From Peptoniphilaceae bacterium AMB_02 (GTDB lineage: Bacteria > Bacillota > Clostridia > Tissierellales > Peptoniphilaceae): a DNA stretch of 64,000 nucleotides. Below the pieces are notes generated by a model that was given only the letters and a program-made list of their open reading frames with translations, was not told the origin of the DNA and did no database searches. Position numbers and translations under genes: made by a program. How positions within the stretch are numbered: the stretch's first letter is position 1; each line of letters starts with the position of its first letter. Positions 26,606 through 35,652 of the stretch are shown here, in pieces. Location: positions 2,282,001-2,346,000 of the forward strand of contig CP143259.1 in NCBI GenBank assembly GCA_036321625.1. The letters run 5' to 3'.

Positions 26606-28112
26606 CAGACTGTTGACAAAGCATAGCTAAAAAAAATTTCTAGCTGTGCTTTTTTTGTTCTAAAAATGCCATATTATGTGTAATTTAAGCCGTTTTGGGT
26701 ATATATAACACTAAGAGAGAAGTGTTAATATGCTATTTAAAAATTCTAAAAACAAAGTTGATCAAGTTCAAATGATTTCAATAGATCAAATGGTTCCCGA
26801 AGATCATATACTTAGAAAAATAGATAAATACATTAAATTTGATTTCATATATGAATTAGTTGAAGATTTGTACTGTCTTGATAACGGACGACCTAGTATA
26901 GATCCCGTTGTTTTGCTTAAGATTACCTTAATCCAATACCTTTTCAACATAAAAAGCATGAGACAAACAATTAAAGATATTGAAGTAAATCTTGCTTACA
27001 GATGGTTTTTAGGTTTTGATTTTTACGATAAAATACCTCATTTCACAACTTTTAGTCAAAACTACAGAAGAAGATTTAAAGAGACAAACATATTTGAAGA
27101 TATTTTTCAAAACATACTACTACAAGCCATTGAAGAAGGCTTAGTTGATATAAATATCCAATTTGTTGACTCAACACATGTTAAAGCACATGCCAATAGG
27201 TATAAGGTTGTTAAAGTAAAAGTGAAAAAAGAGGTAAAATACTATCAAAAAAAGTTAGAAAAAGAAATAAACGAAGATAGAAAAAAACATGATAAAAAGC
27301 CATTTGATCCTAAAGATAAAGATGAAGAACTAAAAGAAGTAACAAAAAGCACAACAGATCCTGAAGCAGGACTATTCCATAAAGGTGAACATAAAGAAGT
27401 ATTTGCATACAGCGTACAGACATCATGTGATAAAAATGGATGGATATTAGGTTTTAAATCATATCCTGGAAACTTACACGATGGAACAACATTTAAAGAT
27501 TTCTTTGATGAAAAGTTAAAACGATTGAACCCTAAAAAACTAGTTATGGATGCAGGCTACAAATTCCCGGCAATAGCGAAAGAACTGTTTGATGATGGAG
27601 TATTTCCAGTATTTCCATACACAAGGCAAAAAACAAAACCAAAACTAGAAAACCCATTCTACAAAAGAGATTTTGTGTATGACGAATACTACAACTGTTA
27701 CCTTTGTCCAGCAAATGAAGTATTAGGATACTCAACCACAAATAGAGAAGGATATAGGCAGTACAAGAGCAACCCAAAGATCTGTGTAAACTGTGGGTAC
27801 CTAGGAAGGTGTACAAGTAGTAAAAACACCAAAAGATAATAACTAGACATATCTGGCAAGATTATCTTGATATCTCAGAAGAATACCGGTATACATATAA
27901 AGGGAAAGCAGAGTATAAAAAAAGAAAATGGATATGAAAGCAGCACTTACTTTTGCGACCCTAAATATGAAAAAGTTAGCAATAATCTTAAGTAAAAGAG
28001 ATAAAAAGCCACCCCAAAATAATGGTGTTTTAAGAAAAATATTGAACTTTGCTAATAGATTTGTCAAAATAGAGCAAACCCTGATTTTTAATCAGGGTTT
28101 GTCTTCAGTCTG
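26606..28112 (+). mobile_element. IS1182-type insertion sequence, copy 1, defective (1507 bp)
   Basis: Ends are CAGACTGTTGACAAA on the left and, on the opposite strand, CAGACTGAAGACAAA on the right. It is 80 bp shorter than copy 2 (33826-35412), to which it is otherwise nearly identical. A 20-bp palindrome is duplicated at its two flanks. Confidence 0.92.
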
Positions 28113-28113
28113 A
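26730..28113 (+). pseudogene. IS1182-family transposase, inactivated by frameshift and internal deletion
   Basis: Residues 1-365 match the intact transposase of copy 2, including the N-terminal DUF772-like domain (MISIDQMVPEDHILRKIDKYI...) and the first catalytic Asp region FVDSTHVKAHANRYK. An A run near 27825 has five A instead of six, giving SSKNTKR and a stop at 27839. About 80 bp near 27920 are missing, removing the segment with IERQFGSAKEYHGFRY that carries the catalytic Glu. The last 60 codons persist out of context. The copy can move only if the other supplies transposase. Confidence 0.93.
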
Positions 28114-28804
28114 AACTCCTTTCCAGGAGTTTTAATAAGCCTTTTTTTTCTCTTCTCGTCATCCAAATTGCAAAAGCAATAGTTCCAAATGAGCAAAGCG
28201 GTACAACTACAACTGTTGGCAATGTTCCTATGATAAATACTAAAAACACTGCCAAGGCCATACCAAACGCTGCGAATTTAGGGTATTTAATTGCAAAGAG
28301 CGCAAATAGTGCCCCGAATATTGCTGGTAATACATAATTAAATGCTTCTTTTACACCTTGTGGTAATGCAGCAAGTATTATATTACCCGCCAAAGCTGCG
28401 ATTGTTACAACTATAAGATTTGTAATTATCGATCCTCCCATACCTATTGTAGCTACCAGCTCCCCTTCTTCAGTTCCGGGATTAACTCCAACGGCTTCCT
28501 GAGCAACAATAGCACATGGAACACGAACATTAGCTATGTTTCCTGATAAAAACGCCATATAAGTACCTGCATTTCCAAGTATAGGATAGTATGAAATAGG
28601 TGTCATAAAATATTCAACGCCGTAAATAGATGCAACTAAAAACCAAGCAGTCAATATGTTTTGAATAGGTGGAAATGCATTATGCTTTATACCTATATAG
28701 ATTGCGGGGAATAAAGACATAGGCACCGCAACTAAAAGGGTTATTTTCCCGAGCCTAATTATTGGATCGGTGAATAGTTCTTTGTAAGTACTTCCTGTTT
28801 TCAT
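28088..28804 (-). CDS. membrane subunit of a DUF5058-associated transporter, C-terminus supplied by IS DNA
   Basis: A 238-residue polytopic membrane protein with about six transmembrane segments; the segment SPISYYPILGNAGTYMAFLSGNIANVRVP-like (reading TPISYYPILGN...) and the GTEEGELVATIGMGGS loop are the most distinctive. Its ATG overlaps the stop of the DUF5058-type gene (TAATG), so they probably form a two-part transporter. The last nine codons (FRLKTNPD and stop) come from the adjacent IS1182 element; the uninterrupted host frame would have continued with FFNVLSLCYN. Substrate unknown; the neighbouring deaminase and amidase genes suggest a small amide or nucleobase. Confidence 0.65.
   Translation of the reverse strand: MKTGSTYKELFTDPIIRLGKITLLVAVPMSLFPAIYIGIKHNAFPPIQNILTAWFLVASIYGVEYFMTPISYYPILGNAGTYMAFLSGNIANVRVPCAIVAQEAVGVNPGTEEGELVATIGMGGSIITNLIVVTIAALAGNIILAALPQGVKEAFNYVLPAIFGALFALFAIKYPKFAAFGMALAVFLVFIIGTLPTVVVVPLCSFGTIAFAIWMTRREKKGLLKLLERSFRLKTNPD
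28113..28132. repeat. palindromic target duplication, right copy (IS1182-type copy 1)
   Basis: Exact repeat of 26586-26605. The first A of this repeat completes the TGA stop of the transposase remnant. Confidence 0.92.
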
Positions 28805-29538
28805 TATGCACCCCCTAATTGTCTTATTACTATAACACCGACTATCATTCCTAGAATCATTGATAATCCTAAAGCATACTCCCTTAATCTTGGTGCTTTT
28901 TTAGCAATATTTGAAAAAATTACCATCGCTACTGCAGCTACTATGCTTGCTGCTAATTTATCAGCCGCTATACCTCCGGTAATCGATTTTGAATTTAGCG
29001 CAACCAAGAATGATGCAGTTCCAAGAACCGCAGCTCCACAGATTTTTTGCATCAATTCAGTATCTCCACCTGCAACTTTATCTTGGAGTATTTCTAATTT
29101 ATCTGTAAAAAGGCCACAAAATATCAACCAACCACATCCATTAAGTGCCATGGTCCAAACTGAATTCGCAAACTCTGTAATTCCGTACTCAGCAGATCCA
29201 AATTCAACTCCCATTGCCCTGGCACCTAATTGAGAAGCTGTTAATTCAGTATTTGCAGCACCAATCATTGAAAGTCTTAACCAAGTTACAGGACCACCTA
29301 TAACTCCTATCATTGCAACCATAACGACAAAAACCGATAGCGAAGGTCCAATAGCAGATGTTGCACCGACTCTAAAAGCTTGGTAACATTGTTTCTTTTC
29401 AAGTGCCGTTACAGATGCTGCATTCATAGCTTTTCTTGTAAATAAAAACGCTTGCACAGCTACTAATAATACCAATGGTATACAAATTATCCATAGTATT
29501 GGATCATTAGCTGCTTGAAGATAACTTTTATCTTGCAT
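28804..29538 (-). CDS. DUF5058-family membrane protein, putative transporter subunit
   Basis: A 244-residue membrane protein with about six helices. The segment RVGATSAIGPSLSVFVVMVAMIGVIGGPVTWLRLSMIGAANTE is the diagnostic core of the DUF5058 family as I know it. The stop overlaps the start of the second membrane gene. It lies downstream of amidase copy 1 on the same strand after a 266-nt gap holding a terminator, so it may have its own promoter. Family members often neighbour peptidase or amidohydrolase genes, suggesting uptake of the substrate. No experimental function is known to me. Confidence 0.65.
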   Translation of the reverse strand: MQDKSYLQAANDPILWIICIPLVLLVAVQAFLFTRKAMNAASVTALEKKQCYQAFRVGATSAIGPSLSVFVVMVAMIGVIGGPVTWLRLSMIGAANTELTASQLGARAMGVEFGSAEYGITEFANSVWTMALNGCGWLIFCGLFTDKLEILQDKVAGGDTELMQKICGAAVLGTASFLVALNSKSITGGIAADKLAASIVAAVAMVIFSNIAKKAPRLREYALGLSMILGMIVGVIVIRQLGGA

Positions 29539-29740
29539 AAAAAATCACCACCTTTTTTAATTAATAAACCCATATACATCCCCCTTAATTGAATTACAAG
29601 TTACAACATACTAAAGTCATTCTTGGATGTCAGAAACAGAATTGGAGACAAAACGGACAATAGTGCACTCTCGCTTTACTCAGAATGACAAAATAACACT
29701 TAGTACAGCTGAGTATTGATTTTAGCTAGTATATAATTTG

Positions 29741-29780
29741 CAAAAAGGGAATACGACTTATCATAGTGGTATTCCCTTTT
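29741..29780 (-). terminator. terminator of amidase copy 1
   Basis: GGGAATAC (29747-29754) pairs with GTATTCCC (29769-29776); on the minus strand the stem is followed by TTTTTG. In the second copy (35595-35624) the stem is identical but the T run is broken (ATTTATTTT). Confidence 0.8.
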
Positions 29781-29804
29781 TTATTGTACTTTCTAGCTTG
29801 CTAA

Positions 29805-30545
29805 TTATTTGTTGTAAACGCTTGGATCAATACCTTCTAAGTATTTAACTACGTTTTCTAGTGGCTCAACATCGCCGAATTTTGCATCTATGTCGAATAA
29901 GTTCCACTCAATAACTCCTGGTACTCTATCGCCTATTGTTCCTATTGGAACGATTGTCTTAAATCCGTGTCCTGTTGAATCCATACAAGTATGTCTTACA
30001 CATGCACATGCTGTAGCACCCATTACTATTACAGTGTCTACGCCTAATTTATATAATGTGGAAGCTAAGTGAGTTCCGAAGAAGTTACTTGCGTATTTTT
30101 TGTGGATTACTGGCTCCTCTGGTCTTGGCTCAAGCTTTGGATCTATCTCCATCCACTCAGAGTTAATATCTAGTGAGTGCATTGGAATTTTTTCATCCCA
30201 TCTTGGTAAGTCCCATTGCTCTTTTCCTACATATCCTGTAGTTGTATGGAATATTGGAACACCTGATTTTCTAGCTGCATTTAATACTTTAAGTGCATTT
30301 GCACAGATTTCATTATTGTTTTCACAAGTGAATGGGTGACCATCTGACATCCAAGCCTTAGCCATGTCTACTGTAGTTACTGCAGGAGCCTTACCGTATC
30401 CCATTCTTCTTTGGAATCCTCTCTCCTTGTAGATTCTACTAGCTTCTTCAAATGCCTTTTGCAATAAATCTAGGTCAATTCCATATTGACCACCCTTATC
30501 TTTGTACTTCTCATCTGGTGAATATAATACATCTCTTTGACTCAT
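29805..30545 (-). CDS. N-carbamoylsarcosine amidase-like isochorismatase-family hydrolase, copy 1
   Basis: A 246-residue cysteine amidohydrolase of the isochorismatase fold. The triad is visible: Asp60 in TTVDMAKAW, Lys in HKKYASNFFGT near residue 144, and Cys in GATACACVRHT near residue 175. Length, the extended N-terminal helix and the AFFGT-like loop resemble N-carbamoylsarcosine amidohydrolase, which yields sarcosine, CO2 and ammonia; ureidoacrylate or biuret hydrolases are related alternatives. The start MSQRDV has AAGAAAGGG upstream; the frame opens 12 codons earlier without support. Transcription should start from the sigma-54 promoter at 30639-30655. The protein is identical to copy 2 over this reading. 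Confidence 0.78.
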   Translation of the reverse strand: MSQRDVLYSPDEKYKDKGGQYGIDLDLLQKAFEEASRIYKERGFQRRMGYGKAPAVTTVDMAKAWMSDGHPFTCENNNEICANALKVLNAARKSGVPIFHTTTGYVGKEQWDLPRWDEKIPMHSLDINSEWMEIDPKLEPRPEEPVIHKKYASNFFGTHLASTLYKLGVDTVIVMGATACACVRHTCMDSTGHGFKTIVPIGTIGDRVPGVIEWNLFDIDAKFGDVEPLENVVKYLEGIDPSVYNK

Positions 30546-30638
30546 TATTAATACGCCCTTTCTTTCTAAGTTTTTTCTCACTACAATAGTAGTTTCATTT
30601 TCCCCTCAACCACTTTGTAGTTTCATGCCATTATATAT

Positions 30639-30655
30639 TGCAAGACCCGTGCCAA
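30639..30655 (-). promoter_or_regulatory. sigma-54 promoter, amidase copy 1
   Basis: On the minus strand TTGGCACGGGTCTTGCA matches the sigma-54 consensus TGGCAC-N5-TTGCA exactly at the -24 GG and -12 GC. It lies about 95 nt before the start codon. Confidence 0.92.
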
Positions 30656-30707
30656 CTTTTGAAAGGGCTATTTTTAGCGATTCTAGATTTTATCCCCATA
30701 TAAGACG

Positions 30708-30806
30708 TTGCATTATCGCAACACTTTCATGCTTAAGAAAAGGTTTTCTTGAAAATAGTAACGTTTGCAGATTCGCAACACTTTAATAATCATTGCAAAC
30801 TTGCAA
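30708..30806. promoter_or_regulatory. three palindromic activator sites (TTGC-N6-GCAA), copy 1
   Basis: Sites at 30708-30721, 30765-30778 and 30793-30806, all TTGC-N6-GCAA. Spacings between starts are 57 and 28 nt. They lie 55-170 nt upstream of the sigma-54 promoter, as expected of enhancer-type activator sites. Confidence 0.75.
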
Positions 30807-30811
30807 CACTA

Positions 30812-31118
30812 AATCCCTTTAGTTGATATAACCTGGAACAAATAATTAAATACTTAGCCACATTTTGTCTCCCTTTAAAAATTAGATTTGAACTGGTTAT
30901 TGTGCAAATACTTAGCTTGGATATTTAGCTTGGATATATTATAACATAATTATCTCTTCATAACATATAATTAATACTCACTTAAATCTATATCTCTTTA
31001 AACATACAGAAATTACCTCTTGTACTTATAAGACCTAATGAACTATATGATGAAATTTAATTTTAGCATTGATGAAACTGATCGCAGTTTCTACACATCC
31101 CCTCCCTCAACAAAAAAC
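30812..31118. other. non-coding spacer with a 13-bp tandem repeat
   Basis: About 307 nt between the duplicated segment and the deaminase terminator. TTAGCTTGGATAT occurs twice in tandem at 30912-30937. No open frame or promoter was recognised. Confidence 0.5.
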
Positions 31119-31157
31119 TAATAAAAGCCCCCTTAAAATCAAGAGGGCTTTTATTAG
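31119..31157 (-). terminator. terminator of the deaminase gene
   Basis: CTAATAAAAGCCC...CTT pairs with AAG-A-GGGCTTTTATTAG; followed on the minus strand by a T-rich tract. Confidence 0.85.
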
Positions 31158-31162
31158 GTGAA

Positions 31163-32419
31163 TTAATAGGTTACACCTAAATCAAGTTTAACATCATATT
31201 CTACTGGCTTTTGCTTAAATAGGAATTCTCCCTTTCTAACAGAAGCAAGAACATTAGCACGGTTTCTTATTACATCGAATGGGCTATCACCGTTAAGAAC
31301 GATAAAGTTTGCATCTTTACCTACTTCTAATCCATATGTGTCTTGGATATTTAGACAACGAGCACCATTGTAAGTAATTAAATCTAAATCTTTTTCTATT
31401 TCTTGTGGTGACATGATTTGAGCTAAGTGAATTCCATTGTCAAGTATATTCATCATATTTCCGTTACCCATTGGATACCATGGATCGTTTATTGAATCTT
31501 GTGCAAATGCAACATTAATACCGTGTTCCATGAATTCTTTAACTCTAGTAAGTCCACGACGTTTAGGATAAGTATCATGACGACCTTGTAGATACGCATT
31601 TTCAGTTGGATTAGAGATGAAGTTTATCTTACTCTTTTTGAATAAGTCTATCATTCTATATGCATATGAATCATCTGCTGAACCAAATGAACAAGTATGG
31701 CTAGCTGAGGTTCTTGCACCATAACCTTCCAAATAAACAAGTGCATTTAATAACTCAATAAAGCGCGCCTGAGGATCATCTGTCTCATCACAGTGAACAT
31801 CTATTAGCTTATCATATTTCATAGCAAGTTCAACTGTGTCACGAACAGATCTTTCGCCAAATTCTCTAGCTGGTTCATAATGTGGAATTCCTCCAACAAC
31901 ATCTGCACCCATCTTAAGTGCTTCTTCTACTAATTCACGTCCTCCCTTATATGTGTACATTCCTTGTTGTGGGAATGATACTATTTGGATATCAACTATA
32001 TCCTTTAATTCTTCTTTCATTTCCAACATAGCTTTTAAACCTGTGAATTTTGGGTCTGTTACATCTATATGGGTACGAATATGTTGTACCCCTTGGGAAA
32101 CCTCATCCATAATTCCTTTAAGAGCAAGTTTCTTAACACTTTCTACAGTCAAAGTCTTTTTAAATACTGGCCACATTTCAATTGCTTCAAAAAGCGTTCC
32201 TGAGCCGGCACCAGTTTTTCCAAGTTCAGCTAATGTATATACATAATCTAAATGTAGGTGAGGGTCTACATAAGGTGGAGTAACTAGCTTGCCACCTAAA
32301 TCGATTACCTCATCACAATCTGCAAGGTTATTACCGATTTCTTTGATTTTTCCATCTTCTACTAAGATTTCAGTCGCTTCATTGTTCTTATAAATTTTTG
32401 CATTGATAAACTTTTTCAC
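31163..32419 (-). CDS. cytosine/creatinine deaminase-family amidohydrolase (CodA-like)
   Basis: A 418-residue metal-dependent hydrolase of the amidohydrolase superfamily, CodA branch. Metal ligands are visible in H54-L-H56 (PHLHLDY), the HIRTHIDV strand, VHCDETDD near residue 215, the SHTCSFGS segment, and the Asp in AFAQDSINDPWYPMG near residue 315; SFPQQG matches the substrate Gln of CodA. Cytosine deaminase and creatinine deaminase share this family. The neighbouring N-carbamoylsarcosine amidase-like genes favour creatinine (to N-methylhydantoin) but the N-methylhydantoinase needed between them is not in the window. It is 42 nt downstream of the MFS gene, probably in one operon, and ends at its own terminator. 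AAGGAGTGA precedes the start. Confidence 0.75.
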   Translation of the reverse strand: MKKFINAKIYKNNEATEILVEDGKIKEIGNNLADCDEVIDLGGKLVTPPYVDPHLHLDYVYTLAELGKTGAGSGTLFEAIEMWPVFKKTLTVESVKKLALKGIMDEVSQGVQHIRTHIDVTDPKFTGLKAMLEMKEELKDIVDIQIVSFPQQGMYTYKGGRELVEEALKMGADVVGGIPHYEPAREFGERSVRDTVELAMKYDKLIDVHCDETDDPQARFIELLNALVYLEGYGARTSASHTCSFGSADDSYAYRMIDLFKKSKINFISNPTENAYLQGRHDTYPKRRGLTRVKEFMEHGINVAFAQDSINDPWYPMGNGNMMNILDNGIHLAQIMSPQEIEKDLDLITYNGARCLNIQDTYGLEVGKDANFIVLNGDSPFDVIRNRANVLASVRKGEFLFKQKPVEYDVKLDLGVTY

Positions 32420-32461
32420 CTAAAATCACTCCTTAAAAATTTAGTATTTTGTACTTACAAT

Positions 32462-33637
32462 TTACAGTTTTCCTTTTGTTAATGTATGTTTATCAGTTAT
32501 TGACAAGAATGTTGCTAGAGCCAATAACACTAATGCCAGGATAATAACACTTCTTAGGGATCCACTTGTTAGTATTATCCCAGAAATTGAGCTACCAGCC
32601 ATAATAGCAAAGTTAAATGATGCAGATTGAAGAGACACTGCAACACTTTGTCCTTCTACGACTTGTCTTGTTATAGCATTTTGGAATATTGTAACTAAGG
32701 CTCCAAAACCAATTCCCCATAAGATGAAGTTGATATGACTAATTCCAGTTGTACCCCCAAAGACTAAGAATAATACTGCAGAAACTGCTCCTATTCCCAT
32801 CATGAAAGTGACTGTACCCTTTAAATAATTATCCAAGTATTTTCCGGCTATTATTACCGCAATGAATGAGCCTATACCAAATAATAAGGAAGCTAACTCA
32901 ATGCCTCCAGAAAAGCCGATATCTTGCACTAAAAGTGCCATGTAGGTAAATAGACCATAATTCGCCATAACTGACAGCACAGTTAGGAGGATAACCTTCT
33001 GAATACCCCTATTCTTTATTAACTCTAGTGGTGAGTTAGATTTTGAACGCTGTTCTCCTGGTACAGATGGTAAGAAAAATATAACTAGGAGCATAGTAAT
33101 AAAAGTGAGTATACCCAGTGCAATAAATTCAACTCTCCAACTTATCTGATTTCCGATAACATTAAATATCGGACTTCCAAAACTAACTCCAATAGTAGAC
33201 CCACCAATGATAACAGTGATGGCTAGGCCTTGTTGATTATTTGGTGCTAATTTTAAACCATATGGACAGATCATTGACCATATTAAACCAGCGGACACTC
33301 CACCTATTAGTCTAAAGATAAATGCAATAGTATAGGTGCTAGCGAAAGCGATTCCTAAATTGGATATAAGAAAACCACTAAGAATCATCATTAGAACACG
33401 TTTTTTATTCATTGTAACAGTTAGTGTTGTTAATGGTATAGCTGATATTGCTGAAACTAAGGCATACATCCCTACAAAATTCCCTAATTTTGTAGCATCA
33501 ACATTTAAACCTTGACTCATCAGTGGTAATACACCTGAAGGAGCATTTTGCACGACCATGGCTATAAATGTAGTTAATCCCATCAATAAAAATATGGGCC
33601 AAGAAAACTTTTCATTAACTTTTGCTTCGTTTATCAA
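32462..33637 (-). CDS. MFS transporter
   Basis: A 391-residue major facilitator with 12 predicted helices in two halves. The N-terminal half holds the helix 2-3 loop MNKKRVLMMILSGFLISNLG, a form of motif A. The order of segments resembles the arabinose-efflux/CynX-like branches of the superfamily, but direction and substrate cannot be read from sequence. It precedes the deaminase gene by 42 nt on the same strand, suggesting uptake or export of the substrate or product. An intact IS1182 element lies about 190 bp upstream and may separate it from the promoter of amidase copy 2. Confidence 0.8.
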   Translation of the reverse strand: MINEAKVNEKFSWPIFLLMGLTTFIAMVVQNAPSGVLPLMSQGLNVDATKLGNFVGMYALVSAISAIPLTTLTVTMNKKRVLMMILSGFLISNLGIAFASTYTIAFIFRLIGGVSAGLIWSMICPYGLKLAPNNQQGLAITVIIGGSTIGVSFGSPIFNVIGNQISWRVEFIALGILTFITMLLVIFFLPSVPGEQRSKSNSPLELIKNRGIQKVILLTVLSVMANYGLFTYMALLVQDIGFSGGIELASLLFGIGSFIAVIIAGKYLDNYLKGTVTFMMGIGAVSAVLFLVFGGTTGISHINFILWGIGFGALVTIFQNAITRQVVEGQSVAVSLQSASFNFAIMAGSSISGIILTSGSLRSVIILALVLLALATFLSITDKHTLTKGKL

Positions 33638-33801
33638 TATAATCCACCTCTTTAAACATTATTTCATTGAATAGTTAATCTTATTATTTACTAGACCTTA
33701 GAGATGGCTTAAAACCATAATAAAACAACCTCATTTTTTTAACTATATGTGGAGTTTTATTCAACTACCTGAAGGAGTATTTGGTAAATATATTACATTT
33801 C

Positions 33802-33825
33802 ATATAACCTTAAAAAAGGTTATAT
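33802..33825. repeat. 24-bp palindromic target duplication, left copy (IS1182-type copy 2)
   Basis: ATATAACCTT-AAAA-AAGGTTATAT type palindrome, repeated exactly at 35413-35436. The whole hairpin is duplicated. Confidence 0.92.
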
Positions 33826-35288
33826 CAGACTGAAGACAAACCCTGATTAAAAATCAGGGTTTGCTCTATTTTGACAAATCTATTAGCAAAGTTCAATATT
33901 TTTCTTAAAACACCATTATTTTTGGGTGGCTTTTTATCTCTTTTACTTAAGATTATTGCTAACTTTTTCATATTTAGGGTCGCAAAAGTAAGTGCTGCTT
34001 TCATATCCATTTTCTTTATACCTACCATATTGGTATATCTAAATCCATGATATTCCTTTGCACTCCCAAATTGCCTTTCTATTGTTTCTTTTCTCTTTTT
34101 ATATTCTGCTTTCCCTTTATATGTATACCGGTATTCTTCTGAGATATCAAGATAATCTTGCCAGATATGTCTAGTTATTATCTTTTGGTGTTTTTTACTA
34201 CTTGTACACCTTCCTAGGTACCCACAGTTTACACAGATCTTTGGGTTGCTCTTGTACTGCCTATATCCTTCTTTATTTGTGGTTGAGTATCCTAATACTT
34301 CATTTGCTGGACAAAGGTAACAGTTGTAGTATTCGTCATACACAAAATCTCTTTTGTAGAATGGGTTTTCTAGTTTTGGTTTTGTTTTTTGCCTTGTGTA
34401 TGGAAATACTGGAAATACTCCATCATCAAACAGTTCTTTCGCTATTGCCGGGAATTTGTAGCCTGCATCCATAACTAGTTTTTTAGGGTTCAATCGTTTT
34501 AACTTTTCATCAAAGAAATCTTTAAATGTTGTTCCATCGTGTAAGTTTCCAGGATATGATTTAAAACCTAATATCCATCCATTTTTATCACATGATGTCT
34601 GTACGCTGTATGCAAATACTTCTTTATGTTCACCTTTATGGAATAGTCCTGCTTCAGGATCTGTTGTGCTTTTTGTTACTTCTTTTAGTTCTTCATCTTT
34701 ATCTTTAGGATCAAATGGCTTTTTATCATGTTTTTTTCTATCTTCGTTTATTTCTTTTTCTAACTTTTTTTGATAGTATCTTATCTCTTTTTTCACTTTT
34801 ACTTTAACAACCTTATACCTATTGGCATGTGCTTTAACATGTGTTGAGTCAACAAATTGGATATTTGTATCAACTAAGCCTTCTTCAATGGCTTGTAGTA
34901 GTATGTTTTGAAAAATATCTTCAAATATGTTTGTATCTTTAAATCTTCTTCTGTAGTTTTGACTAAAAGTTGTGAAATGAGGTATTTTATCGTAAAAATC
35001 AAAACCTAAAAACCATCTGTAAGCAAGATTTACTTCAATATCTTTAATTGTTTGTCTCATGCTTTTTATGTTGAAAAGGTATTGGATTAAGGTAATCTTA
35101 AGCAAAACAACGGGATCTATACTAGGTCGTCCGTTATCAAGACAGTACAAATCTTCAACTAATTCATATATGAAATCAAATTTAATGTATTTATCTATTT
35201 TTCTAAGTATATGATCTTCGGGAACCATTTGATCTATTGAAATCATTTGAACTTGATCAACTTTGTTTTTAGAATTTTTAAATAGCAT
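33825..35288 (-). CDS. IS1182-family transposase, full length
   Basis: A 487-residue DDE transposase. Domains: N-terminal DUF772-type helical domain (residues 1-110), first catalytic region FVDSTHVKAHANRY near residue 146, a lysine/glutamate-rich insertion, KLVMDAGYKFPAIAKEL near residue 271 with the second Asp, a cysteine-rich zinc-like segment CYLCPANE...CVNCGYLGRC near 325-365, and the Glu region TIERQFGSAKEYHGFRY near residue 405. The stop codon TGA takes its final A from the flanking palindrome, outside the element. Frame intact, probably active. Confidence 0.93.
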   Translation of the reverse strand: MLFKNSKNKVDQVQMISIDQMVPEDHILRKIDKYIKFDFIYELVEDLYCLDNGRPSIDPVVLLKITLIQYLFNIKSMRQTIKDIEVNLAYRWFLGFDFYDKIPHFTTFSQNYRRRFKDTNIFEDIFQNILLQAIEEGLVDTNIQFVDSTHVKAHANRYKVVKVKVKKEIRYYQKKLEKEINEDRKKHDKKPFDPKDKDEELKEVTKSTTDPEAGLFHKGEHKEVFAYSVQTSCDKNGWILGFKSYPGNLHDGTTFKDFFDEKLKRLNPKKLVMDAGYKFPAIAKELFDDGVFPVFPYTRQKTKPKLENPFYKRDFVYDEYYNCYLCPANEVLGYSTTNKEGYRQYKSNPKICVNCGYLGRCTSSKKHQKIITRHIWQDYLDISEEYRYTYKGKAEYKKRKETIERQFGSAKEYHGFRYTNMVGIKKMDMKAALTFATLNMKKLAIILSKRDKKPPKNNGVLRKILNFANRFVKIEQTLIFNQGLSSV

Positions 35289-35412
35289 ATTAACACCTCT
35301 CTCTTAGTGTTATATATACCCAAAACGGCTTAAATTACACATAATATGGCATTTTTAGAACAAAAAAAGCACAGCTAGAAATTTTTTCTAGCTATGCTTT
35401 GTCAACAGTCTG
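33826..35412 (-). mobile_element. IS1182-type insertion sequence, copy 2, intact (1587 bp)
   Basis: Terminal repeats CAGACTG(AA/TT)GACAAA. Inverted relative to copy 1 and flanked by exact 24-bp palindromic duplications. The two copies lie about 5.7 kb apart in opposite orientation and could mediate inversion of the DNA between them. Confidence 0.93.
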
Positions 35413-35436
35413 ATATAACCTTAAAAAAGGTTATAT
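35413..35436. repeat. 24-bp palindromic target duplication, right copy (IS1182-type copy 2)
   Basis: Exact copy of 33802-33825. Confidence 0.92.
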
Positions 35437-35652
35437 GACAGGATTGATTTATCTACAACATATATTATTGCAGCTAATGAGGCTGATTAGGATAATAACC
35501 TTCCTTTATGAATGCGTTTGCCCACCCCTGATATTTTAGCAAATTGTTGCCTAAGTTCGTAGCTTCTATTCTACTGCTTTTAACCAAAATAAATGGGAAT
35601 ACGACTTATCATAGTGGTATTCCCTTTTTTATTGTACTTTCTAGCTTGCTAA

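Larger units (their letters stand above)
29747..30811 (-). repeat. 1065-bp duplicated segment, copy 1
   Basis: Aligned without gaps to 35595-36659 (offset 5848). It contains terminator stem, amidase gene, sigma-54 promoter and three palindromes. I see only a few substitutions, several of them clustered between the first and second palindrome. The homology ends inside the stop codon of the sigma-54 activator in copy 2, which suggests copy 1 is the derived one. Confidence 0.95.

Noticed and set aside
30708-30806. The spaced TTGC-N6-GCAA repeats as a CRISPR or iteron array
   Set aside because: There are only three sites, unequal spacing, no repeat of 20 bp or more and no cas or rep gene; position before a sigma-54 promoter explains them better.
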